NCBI GenBank assembly: GCA_015655365.1
Contig: JAATFE010000173.1
Location: 1 to 5,498, forward strand
DNA length: 5,498 nucleotides
Reading direction: 5' to 3'
From: Terriglobales bacterium
GTDB lineage: Bacteria; Acidobacteriota; Terriglobia; Terriglobales; Acidobacteriaceae
In this document: positions 1 to 5,498 of the stretch, piece by piece
How positions within the stretch are numbered: the first letter of the stretch is position 1
Layout of the letters: each line of letters opens with the position of its first letter
Notes under the pieces: generated by a model
What the model was told of the DNA's origin: nothing
What the model saw: the letters and a program-made list of their open reading frames with translations, nothing else
The model's database searches: none
Made by a program: the position numbers and the translations under genes

Positions 1-7
1 AAAAAAC

Positions 8-13
8 ATTATA
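8..13 (-). promoter_or_regulatory. Possible -10 box reading leftward out of the window
   Basis: The minus strand reads TATAAT exactly at 13 down to 8, inside an AT-rich patch. A 17-nt spacer would place the -35 hexamer at 36-31, where the strand reads TTAAGG, only a weak match to TTGACA that lies within the hairpin repeat. The hexamer could therefore be a promoter for a gene beyond the left edge, or just part of an AT-rich tail after a terminator. The gene it would serve is not visible. Confidence 0.2.
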
Positions 14-26
14 AAAATCTAGATAT

Positions 27-77
27 CCCACCTTAACCGATGCGCAAAATACGCGCCTCGGCGAAGGTGGGGCACCC
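27..77. repeat. Stem-loop repeat (copy A) with GGTGGGGCACCC arm
   Basis: The sequence folds on itself. CCCACCTT (27-34) pairs with AAGGTGGG (64-71), CCGA (37-40) with TCGG (58-61), and GCGC (42-45) with GCGC (53-56), around a 7-nt loop. Only a 2x2 and a 1x1 mismatch interrupt the 16 base pairs. The right arm continues into GCACCC. The same arms and an A-rich loop recur at 2329-2390 inside the methyltransferase gene, which suggests a dispersed intergenic element. On the minus strand the hairpin follows the DUF218 gene and precedes a T-rich stretch (20-1), so it could also terminate the leftward operon. No transposase is visible. Confidence 0.6.
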
Positions 78-127
78 GGCCGCCCAGGCTAACTCCGCGA
101 ACGCCGCTTGCCTCTGCTAACTCCGCT

Positions 128-748
128 CTAATGCAGATAGAGGCGCCAGGCCGTGTAACTGAGAATCTCGTGGACGATGCGGTCGGCTTCGTTCGTGCCG
201 CCTTCCACGGAGACGCGGGGCCGGGGCGAGGTGAGCACGTTGAGACCCTCGGCGGCGCAGATCGCGTGAATCCGAAATAAATGGGTGCCGTCGCTGACGA
301 TCACCAGGCGGCGCAGCCCGTTGGCGCGGGCAATCACGGCAATGCGGCGGGCGGAGTCCTCCGTATTGCGGCTTTGGGTTTCGGCAATGATGTCGCTCTC
401 GGGAACGCCCAGGCCCATCAGGTATTCGCGGCCCACAGCGCCCTCGGAGTACTGGTCTCCGCCGCCGCCGCCGAGGGTGATGATGAGCGGGGCGATGCCG
501 CGACTGTAGAGTGCGCGGGCATGGTCAAGGCGGGCGCGGTAAACGGGCGAAGGCTTGCCGTCGTACTCCGCCGCGCCGAGAACGCCGATGGCGTCCGCGG
601 GGGCGGCCTGGTCCTGGCCTGCGTAGAACTCGATTTGCCCGTAGACCCAGCGACACCAGGCCAAAGCGCCCACGGCCAGAGTCAGCAACAACAGCAGCGC
701 CGCGCGCAGAATCCACTTGCCCTGTTTCGAATTGGACCTGCGCCTCAT
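128..748 (-). CDS. YdcF/SanA-like DUF218 membrane-anchored protein
   Basis: This is a 206-residue DUF218 protein (the family of E. coli YdcF, SanA and ElyC). A basic N-terminus (MRRRSNSKQGK) precedes one hydrophobic segment at about residues 12-34, which should anchor the protein in the membrane with the domain outside the cytoplasm. The domain shows family landmarks in order: VLGA near 57-60, R71/R73 with a following helix, a glycine run at 93-97, SEG at 101-103, the GVPESDI segment at 114-120, ETQSRNTEDS at 123-132, and VSDGTHLFR near 151-159. DUF218 proteins are linked to envelope barrier function, but their biochemical activity is not settled, so no reaction is assigned. Two ATGs are possible. 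AGAAGG ends directly against the one at 754 but lies 6 nt before the one at 748, so 748 is chosen. The gene follows tsaC after about 10 nt and is probably its operon partner. Confidence 0.88.
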   Translation of the reverse strand: MRRRSNSKQGKWILRAALLLLLTLAVGALAWCRWVYGQIEFYAGQDQAAPADAIGVLGAAEYDGKPSPVYRARLDHARALYSRGIAPLIITLGGGGGDQYSEGAVGREYLMGLGVPESDIIAETQSRNTEDSARRIAVIARANGLRRLVIVSDGTHLFRIHAICAAEGLNVLTSPRPRVSVEGGTNEADRIVHEILSYTAWRLYLH

Positions 749-754
749 GCGCAT

Positions 755-760
755 CCTTCT
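755..760 (-). promoter_or_regulatory. Ribosome binding site of the DUF218 gene
   Basis: The minus strand reads AGAAGG at 760-755, overlapping the TAG stop of tsaC (761-759). Its spacing is zero to the ATG at 754 and 6 nt to the ATG at 748, so the downstream ATG is the better start. The overlap with the tsaC stop suggests translational coupling. Confidence 0.55.
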
Positions 761-1403
761 ATCGTTGCAGAACCATGACGATTTCGTGAGTGGGAATGGC
801 GCCTTCGCGCAGAATCTCCCAGCGGCCGGGCCCCAGGGAGAGATCGACGATGGTGGTGGGCTGGGTGTGGGCGGTGGGACCGCCGTCGATGATGAGCGGA
901 ATGCGGTCGCCGATCTGGTCGCGCACACTAGCCGCGTGGGTGCACTCGGGAGCGCCCTGGAGGTTCGCCGAGGTGGCCGTGATGGGGAGCCCAAAGCATT
1001 CGACCACGGCGCGCGGAATGGCCGCGTCGGGTATGCGCAAGGCGACATTGCCGGTGTTGGCCGTGGAACGCAGGGGCAGCTTGGTGCCGGCGCGCACGAT
1101 GATGGTGAGCGGACCGGGCCAGAAGCGCTCCGCCAACCTGTCGAGCAGATTGTCGGTGTCGCGCGCCAACTCGTAGGCCTGGGAAACGGAGGCAATCAAC
1201 AGCGAAAGCGGCTTGTGCTTTTGGCGGGTCTTGATCTTGTAGATCTGCTCGACGGCGTGGAGGTTCACCGGGTCCACCGCCAGCCCATAGAAAGTGTCGG
1301 TGGGCAGGGCAATAACATCGCCCTTGCGCAGGCAGGCGACGATGTAGTCGATCCTATCCTGCTGTGGTTCATCGGGATGGACGCGCAAGATCTCCGCGGA
1401 CAA
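759..1403 (-). CDS. tsaC: L-threonylcarbamoyladenylate synthase (TsaC/Sua5/YwlC)
   Basis: This 214-residue enzyme is predicted to combine threonine, bicarbonate and ATP into threonylcarbamoyl-AMP, the cytoplasmic precursor used by TsaB/D/E to make t6A37 on ANN-decoding tRNAs. The YrdC-fold signatures are clear: PTDTFYGL at 34-41, KTRQKHKPL at 58-66 (the K-x-R nucleotide-binding element), WPGPLT at 95-100, ATSAN at 143-147 and TTIVDL at 183-188. Length fits the single-domain TsaC form. It lacks the extra C-terminal Sua5 domain of longer homologues. The start codon is TTG: an in-frame TAG lies three codons upstream (1412-1410), there is no upstream ATG, and GAGGT sits 8 nt before the TTG. The N-terminus then matches the usual strand preceding the helix before PTDT. 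It is first in a leftward operon with the DUF218 gene. Confidence 0.93.
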   Translation of the reverse strand: MSAEILRVHPDEPQQDRIDYIVACLRKGDVIALPTDTFYGLAVDPVNLHAVEQIYKIKTRQKHKPLSLLIASVSQAYELARDTDNLLDRLAERFWPGPLTIIVRAGTKLPLRSTANTGNVALRIPDAAIPRAVVECFGLPITATSANLQGAPECTHAASVRDQIGDRIPLIIDGGPTAHTQPTTIVDLSLGPGRWEILREGAIPTHEIVMVLQR

Positions 1404-1411
1404 GAAGGTCT

Positions 1412-1416
1412 ACCTC
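1412..1416 (-). promoter_or_regulatory. Ribosome binding site of tsaC (decides a TTG start)
   Basis: The minus strand reads GAGGT at 1416-1412, 8 nt upstream of the TTG at 1403-1401. With the in-frame stop at 1412-1410, it leaves the TTG as the only start that keeps the conserved N-terminus. Confidence 0.6.
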
Positions 1417-1510
1417 AGTTCCCGAAATACAGAAGCCATAAAGACGGAAGCTATCACAGCACCAGCCGTGGTGCAAGTGCGTCCATCTGCTTACCGGCAG
1501 GCAAACAAGC

Positions 1511-1516
1511 TAGAAT
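1511..1516 (+). promoter_or_regulatory. Candidate -10 box for the methyltransferase-rarA operon
   Basis: TAGAAT matches TATAAT at five of six positions and lies 26 nt before the ATG. The nearest -35-like hexamers have poor sequence or non-standard spacing (TTACCG at 1491-1496 leaves only 14 nt). This is suggestive only. Confidence 0.28.
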
Positions 1517-1542
1517 CGCGCTAGAGACGAGACGATTCATTC

Positions 1543-2465
1543 ATGCCTATTCGCATCATACAGAGTAAACAGAATCCCCGGCTGAAAGAACTTCGCCGGG
1601 CGCTGGCGCACCCGAGCCACGGCGGGCAGAGGCTGGCCGGAATCGAGGGACCGAACCTGCTGGAGGAGGCGCTAAGAGCTGGCCTGCGGGTGGATTGCGT
1701 GTTTGCGGCGGAAGGGACCGAAGGCCTGCTGGAAGGGCTGGGACTGTCGCCGGAGATCGAGATTTTGCTGTTGCCGAAGAGCCTGCTGGACTCCGCGCTG
1801 ACCACCGAAACGCCGCAGACCATCGCGGCCCTGGTGGAGACGCCGGAATGGTCCTGGGCGGATGTACTGGGCGGCGCGGGGAAGACCGCGCCGCTGGTGG
1901 TGGTGCTGGCTGGCGTGCAGGACCCCGGCAACCTGGGGACCATTTTGCGTTCGGCCGAAGCCTTTGGGGCCGATGGAGTCTTGAGCCTGCCCGGAACCGT
2001 GAGCACCTGGAATCCCAAAGCCGTGCGCGCCTCGGCCGGGAGCGTCTTCCGGCTGCCGCTGGTCTCGGCCAGCGCGGAGGAGGGTTTTGCGCGGCTGCGC
2101 GAGGCGGGCGTGACGATTTGGACCACCGCCGTGGAGGGAGCGAAGCCTGCGCCGGATGTGGACCTGGCTGGAGCCGTGGCGATGCTCATTGGCAACGAAG
2201 GCAACGGCGTGCCCGAGGAAGTGGCCCGGCTGGCCGACGGAGCGGTGACGATTCCCTGCCCCGGAGCGGTGGAGAGCTTGAATGCCGCGGTCGCCGCGAG
2301 CGTGCTGCTCTATGAGGCTTCGCGGCAGAGGGTGGGGCATGGTGCCAGTGCTTCCCACCCTTCGCAAAAAGCGCGAAGGAGGGGGCACCCAGCGGATTGG
2401 GATGACCTTGCATCCCATCTGGACTTGAAGGCGGAGCACCCCGGCGCTTTGATGGGGGGGCAACG

Positions 2466-2469
<4 letters not shown>
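1543..2469 (+). CDS. TrmH/SpoU-family RNA 2'-O-ribose methyltransferase with repeat-encoded tail
   Basis: This 308-residue SPOUT-class enzyme is predicted to transfer a methyl group from S-adenosylmethionine to a ribose 2'-OH in rRNA or tRNA. The exact nucleotide cannot be told from sequence. Residues 1 to about 100 form the SpoU substrate-binding domain (QSKQNPRLKEL, then GPNLLEEAL). The catalytic SpoU domain follows with all three motifs. Motif 1 is DPGNLGTILRSAEAFGADG, with N130 and the likely catalytic R136. Motif 2 is IGNEGNGVPEE, near 216-226. Motif 3 is ESLNAAVAASVLLYEASRQ, from 244. Family members normally end just after motif 3, at about R263. Here 45 further residues (264-308) are encoded by a hairpin-rich repeat and show no recognisable fold. 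The gene overlaps rarA by ATGA, implying coupling. An upstream in-frame stop at 1522-1524 supports the ATG at 1543. Confidence 0.92.
2329..2456. repeat. Inverted-repeat element (copy B) inside the methyltransferase 3' end
   Basis: Several pairings are packed into about 130 bp. AGGGTGGG (2329-2336) pairs with CCCACCCT (2354-2361). CCTTCGC (2359-2365) pairs with GCGAAGG (2373-2379) across an A5-containing loop. GGTGCC (2341-2346) pairs with GGCACC (2384-2389). GGGATG (2399-2404) pairs with CATCCC (2411-2416). CCCATC (2414-2419) can pair with GATGGG (2451-2456). The CCCACC arm, A-rich loop, GAAGG and GGGGCACCC end are shared with the hairpin at 27-77. The element starts exactly where the SpoU fold should end and runs almost to the rarA start, so it looks like an insertion of a dispersed repeat. 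No target duplication or transposase is visible. Confidence 0.6.
2454..2460 (+). promoter_or_regulatory. G-rich ribosome binding site of rarA
   Basis: A run of seven G at 2454-2460 ends 5 nt before the rarA ATG at 2466. It is an unusual Shine-Dalgarno that can pair with the CCUCC of 16S rRNA only partly. It lies at the edge of the repeat, and its left part can pair with CCCATC at 2414-2419, so folding could mask it until ribosomes translate the upstream gene. Confidence 0.4.
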
Positions 2470-3790
<1,321 letters not shown>

Positions 3791-3803
<13 letters not shown>

Positions 3804-3819
3804 GCGGTTTGCTTCCCCG
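3791..3819 (+). terminator. Hairpin enclosing the rarA stop codon
   Basis: CGGGGAAAGC (3791-3800) pairs with GCTTCCCCG (3811-3819) with a single bulged A, giving nine base pairs. The loop of ten nt begins with the TGA stop at 3801-3803. There is no following T-run (the next bases are GAAATCC), so it is not a standard intrinsic terminator. It may stabilise the 3' end or assist termination. Confidence 0.35.
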
Positions 3820-3933
3820 GAAATCCTGAAATTCCGCTCACCCAACGGCAAAAGAACCGTGATAAGCTCGCCTCGTGCGGGGCGGAAGAGTGTGCCCGCA
3901 CATTCCCCTCAATCCGACATCTGGAGGTTAACG
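3804..3933 (+). promoter_or_regulatory. Leader region of the VOC gene
   Basis: This 130-bp gap separates rarA from the VOC gene and probably contains a separate promoter. GATAAG at 3861-3866 is a four-of-six -10 candidate without a convincing -35. It would put the transcript start close to a hairpin formed by GTGCGGG (3875-3881) and CCCGCAC (3895-3901). A strong Shine-Dalgarno, GGAGG (3923-3927), lies 6 nt before the ATG at 3934. No gene is seen within the gap. Confidence 0.35.
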
Positions 3934-4389
3934 ATGAGCCAAAATCCGACTCTCACTCCGCATATCGTGGTCAGCAATGCGGCCGCGGCGATCGACTTTT
4001 ACAAAGCAGCCTTTGGCGCGGTGGAAACCGCCCGCCACATGCAGCCCAACAGCAACAAAATCATGCATGCCTCGCTGAATATCAACGGCGGCGTGCTGAT
4101 GCTGAACGACGACTTCTCCGATTCCATGGGATGCAAAAGCGAGACGCCCGAGGCGCTGGGCGGCAGCCCGGTGACCTTCCATCTGGAAGTGCCGGACGCC
4201 GATGCGGCCTGGGCCAAGGCTCTGGACGCCGGCGCCACGGTGAAATTTCCTTTGAAAGACCAGTTCTGGGGTGCACGCTACGGGCAGGTAAGCGACCCCT
4301 TCGGCCACTACTGGTCGATCAGCCAGGCCATTGCCCAGCCGTCTCAAGCGGAGATGGAGAAAGGCGCAAAGGAAGCTTTCGCGCACTGA
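3934..4389 (+). CDS. PhnB-like VOC family (glyoxalase-fold) protein
   Basis: This 151-residue cytoplasmic protein of the vicinal oxygen chelate superfamily belongs to the PhnB-like/glyoxalase-like branch. It has two beta-alpha-beta-beta-beta units. The first begins TPHIVVSNAAAAIDFYKAAFGA (8-29) and includes NKIMHASLNINGGVLMLNDD (41-60). The second runs from VTFHLEVPDADAAW (80-93) through the FWGARYGQVSDPFGHYWSI block (111-129), which is typical of the PhnB branch. H10, H45 and H125 sit where metal or substrate ligands often occur, but the substrate is unknown. Members are variously annotated as glyoxalase, bleomycin resistance or 3-demethylubiquinone methyltransferase-like proteins without proof. 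The reading frame is open upstream to a GTG at 3859, but the GGAGG 6 nt before the ATG at 3934 and the family N-terminus support the shorter form. Confidence 0.9.
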   Translation: MSQNPTLTPHIVVSNAAAAIDFYKAAFGAVETARHMQPNSNKIMHASLNINGGVLMLNDDFSDSMGCKSETPEALGGSPVTFHLEVPDADAAWAKALDAGATVKFPLKDQFWGARYGQVSDPFGHYWSISQAIAQPSQAEMEKGAKEAFAH

Positions 4390-4403
4390 GATATTGAATC
4401 AGG

Positions 4404-4445
4404 CCGTGTTTCCCAGGTCTCGATTCGGGGACCTGGGAAACACGG
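4404..4445. terminator. Perfect 16-bp stem-loop between convergent genes
   Basis: CCGTGTTTCCCAGGTC (4404-4419) is the exact reverse complement of 4430-4445, with a 10-nt loop. It lies between the stop of the VOC gene (4389) and the stop of the leftward DsbD-family gene (4450), just where a shared bidirectional terminator would be. Neither flank has a run of T, so it is not a classical intrinsic terminator. It may act by blocking 3' exonucleases or with Rho. Confidence 0.65.
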
Positions 4446-4449
4446 AAGC

Positions 4450-5498
4450 TCAATGAGCCGTCTTGGGCAGCTTGGCGAGGGCGTCGGTCACGATTCCGGG
4501 GGTGAGGACCTCGGGGAGCATTTCCGGCTGGCTTTGGCCGGGGGCGTAGAGCGCATACGCTGGAACGCCGCTGCGGCCGAGGCCGGTTAAGGCATCGGTG
4601 ATGGCCTGATCGTGGCGGGTCCAGTCGGCACGGAGCAGGGCTACGTTGCCGGTCTGAAAAGCCTGCTGCACCGAGGGCTGACCGAGAGCCACCCGCTCGT
4701 TGACCTGGCAGCTCAGGCACCAACCGGCGGTAAAGTCCACAAAGACCGGACGGCCTTGCGCCTGGTAGCGCGCGACGGCCTCGGCAGACCAAGGCTCCCA
4801 GGCAGCGGCGGAGAGCTGCGCGGCGGATGTGCCGGCTGTCGGTTTTTCACTGGCAGCAATCTTCTGGCTGGAGACGGCCAGCCCCACCACCGCAAGCAGG
4901 ATGAGAGCGGCAACGATTGTGGCCCAGCGGCGGGCCGGCCAGCGGCCCAGGAACCAGCCAGCGATGGCCAGCAGCAGGAAGCTTGCCAATAGCGCGGCAA
5001 GAATGCCGGCGCCGTAAGCTTGAGCCAGCACCCAGGCCAGCCAGATAACGGTGGCGAAGATGGGCACGGAAACGGCTTGGCGCAGGACTTCCATCCAGGC
5101 TCCGGGACGGGGCAGGAGACGCGTCCAGGCGGGTTGGAGGGTGAGGGCCACATAAGGGGCGGCAAGACCCAGAGCCAGGGCCGTGAAGACGGCAAAGGTG
5201 ACCGCGGGCGGCGCGCTGAGCGCGTAGCCGATGGCCGCTCCCATGAACGGAGCGGTGCAAGGCGTGGCCACCACCACCGCCAGCACTCCGGTAAAGAAGC
5301 TGCCCGTGTAGCCCTGCTTCTGGGCCAGCGAACCGCCGGCACTGGTGAGGGTGAGGCCGATTTCGAACTGACCGGCCAACGAGAGGCCGAGAAAGAAGAG
5401 CAGGCTGGCCATCAATGCCAGGAAGACCGGCGACTGGAACTGGAATCCCCAGCCCAAACCGGACCCGGCGGCGCGCAGGCCCAGAAGCACGGCAACCA
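4450..5498 (-). CDS. dsbD: DsbD-family thiol:disulfide interchange protein (5' end outside window)
   Basis: The visible C-terminal part of about 349 codons is open to the right edge, so the true start and any N-terminal periplasmic domain lie outside. DsbD proteins carry electrons from cytoplasmic thioredoxin across the inner membrane to periplasmic disulfide partners. About six hydrophobic segments are seen, running from SPVFLALMASLLFFLGLSLA to the one near 4870-4920. The second holds the VATPCTAPFMG signature, whose cysteine codon (5257-5259) is one of the membrane redox pair. The other cysteine would be off the edge. A linker leads to a thioredoxin-like domain with FVDFTAGWCLSCQVNE (CxxC at codons 4717-4719 and 4708-4710), followed by ADWTRHD and a cis-proline-type SGVP. 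The ending PEVLTPGIVTDAL is common in DsbD/ScsB-like proteins. Assignment to DsbD or ScsB needs the missing half. Confidence 0.9.
   Translation of the reverse strand, partial: VAVLLGLRAAGSGLGWGFQFQSPVFLALMASLLFFLGLSLAGQFEIGLTLTSAGGSLAQKQGYTGSFFTGVLAVVVATPCTAPFMGAAIGYALSAPPAVTFAVFTALALGLAAPYVALTLQPAWTRLLPRPGAWMEVLRQAVSVPIFATVIWLAWVLAQAYGAGILAALLASFLLLAIAGWFLGRWPARRWATIVAALILLAVVGLAVSSQKIAASEKPTAGTSAAQLSAAAWEPWSAEAVARYQAQGRPVFVDFTAGWCLSCQVNERVALGQPSVQQAFQTGNVALLRADWTRHDQAITDALTGLGRSGVPAYALYAPGQSQPEMLPEVLTPGIVTDALAKLPKTAH

Larger units (their letters stand above)
1..127. other. Non-coding left edge, AT-rich then repeat-bearing
   Basis: No gene is supported here. Bases 1-26 are strongly AT-rich, unlike the GC-rich remainder of the window. 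Bases 27-77 form a hairpin repeat described separately. Bases 78-127 separate the repeat from the stop codon of the DUF218 gene and carry an 11-bp direct repeat, GCTAACTCCGC, at 88-98 and 116-126. This stretch is the downstream region of the leftward tsaC-DUF218 operon and may also hold promoter elements for an unseen gene to the left. Confidence 0.7.
1404..1542. promoter_or_regulatory. Divergent intergenic region between tsaC and the SpoU methyltransferase gene
   Basis: These 139 bp must hold the start signals for both outward-facing transcription units. On the plus strand TAGAAT at 1511-1516 matches the -10 consensus at five of six positions and would start transcription about 20 nt before the ATG at 1543. 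No good -35 is seen at normal spacing. On the minus strand the best pair I find is TTGCAC followed 17 nt later by TAGCTT, which is weak. No operator palindrome stands out. No strong Shine-Dalgarno precedes the ATG at 1543. Confidence 0.45.

Noticed and set aside
468..482. GCC-repeat run as a possible microsatellite
   Set aside because: It encodes the glycine run expected in the DUF218 domain, so codon choice in a GC-rich genome explains it.
749..1195. Upstream extension of the DUF218 frame to a 355-codon protein
   Set aside because: The added part overlaps tsaC in another frame, is P/R/S-rich nonsense, and a good ribosome binding site supports starting at 748.
717..1568. Open frame of 283 codons on the plus strand opposite tsaC and the DUF218 gene
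   Set aside because: It is a compositional shadow of two well-supported minus-strand genes and has no recognisable domain.
1521..2204. Minus-strand open frames opposite the methyltransferase gene (also 1672-2520)
   Set aside because: The SpoU motifs on the plus strand are unambiguous. The antisense translations are S/P/A/R-rich with no motifs.
2329..2456. CRISPR array or riboswitch in the repeat-rich stretch
   Set aside because: There are no regularly spaced direct repeats with unique spacers, the region is inside a coding frame, and no known riboswitch core is recognisable.
3859..3933. Longer VOC protein starting at GTG 3859
   Set aside because: The ATG at 3934 has GGAGG at ideal spacing and matches the family N-terminus. 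The extension contains the leader hairpin and has no family similarity.

Overview
The window is GC-rich bacterial chromosome. It holds five complete protein genes and a sixth that runs off the right edge. All six belong to recognisable, mostly housekeeping families. There is no phage, transposase, CRISPR array, rRNA or tRNA that I can see. Gene content alone does not fix the phylum. The GC-rich coding style and the short inverted repeats built around GGTGGGGCACCC / CCCACC resemble what I recall from Acidobacteriota (Terriglobia). That assignment is an inference, not a demonstrated fact.

Layout from left to right. Positions 1-127 are non-coding: an AT-rich edge followed by a long stem-loop repeat (27-71). 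Next is a leftward two-gene operon (1403 down to 128). It encodes a TsaC/Sua5 threonylcarbamoyl-AMP synthase, which starts at a TTG codon with a good Shine-Dalgarno, and a membrane-anchored YdcF/SanA-type DUF218 protein. A 139-bp divergent intergenic region (1404-1542) separates this from a rightward pair: a SpoU/TrmH-family RNA 2'-O-ribose methyltransferase and the AAA+ replication-recombination factor RarA. These two overlap by ATGA at 2466-2469. A 130-bp gap with hairpins leads to a rightward PhnB-like VOC (glyoxalase-fold) protein (3934-4389). A convergent intergenic region with a 16-bp perfect stem-loop then separates it from a leftward DsbD-family thiol:disulfide interchange protein (4450 to beyond 5498). 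Its membrane domain and C-terminal thioredoxin domain are visible, but its N-terminus is not.

Two genes act on translation: TsaC makes the t6A precursor, and the SpoU enzyme methylates rRNA or tRNA. They sit back to back. RarA (stalled replication forks) appears translationally coupled to the methyltransferase. The DUF218 and DsbD proteins act at the cell envelope.

The most notable feature is in the last 45 codons of the methyltransferase gene. They lie beyond the normal end of the SpoU fold and consist largely of an inverted-repeat element. It shares motifs with the hairpin at 27-71, as though a dispersed intergenic repeat had been captured as a protein tail and as the leader of rarA. I saw no convincing previously undescribed multi-gene system.
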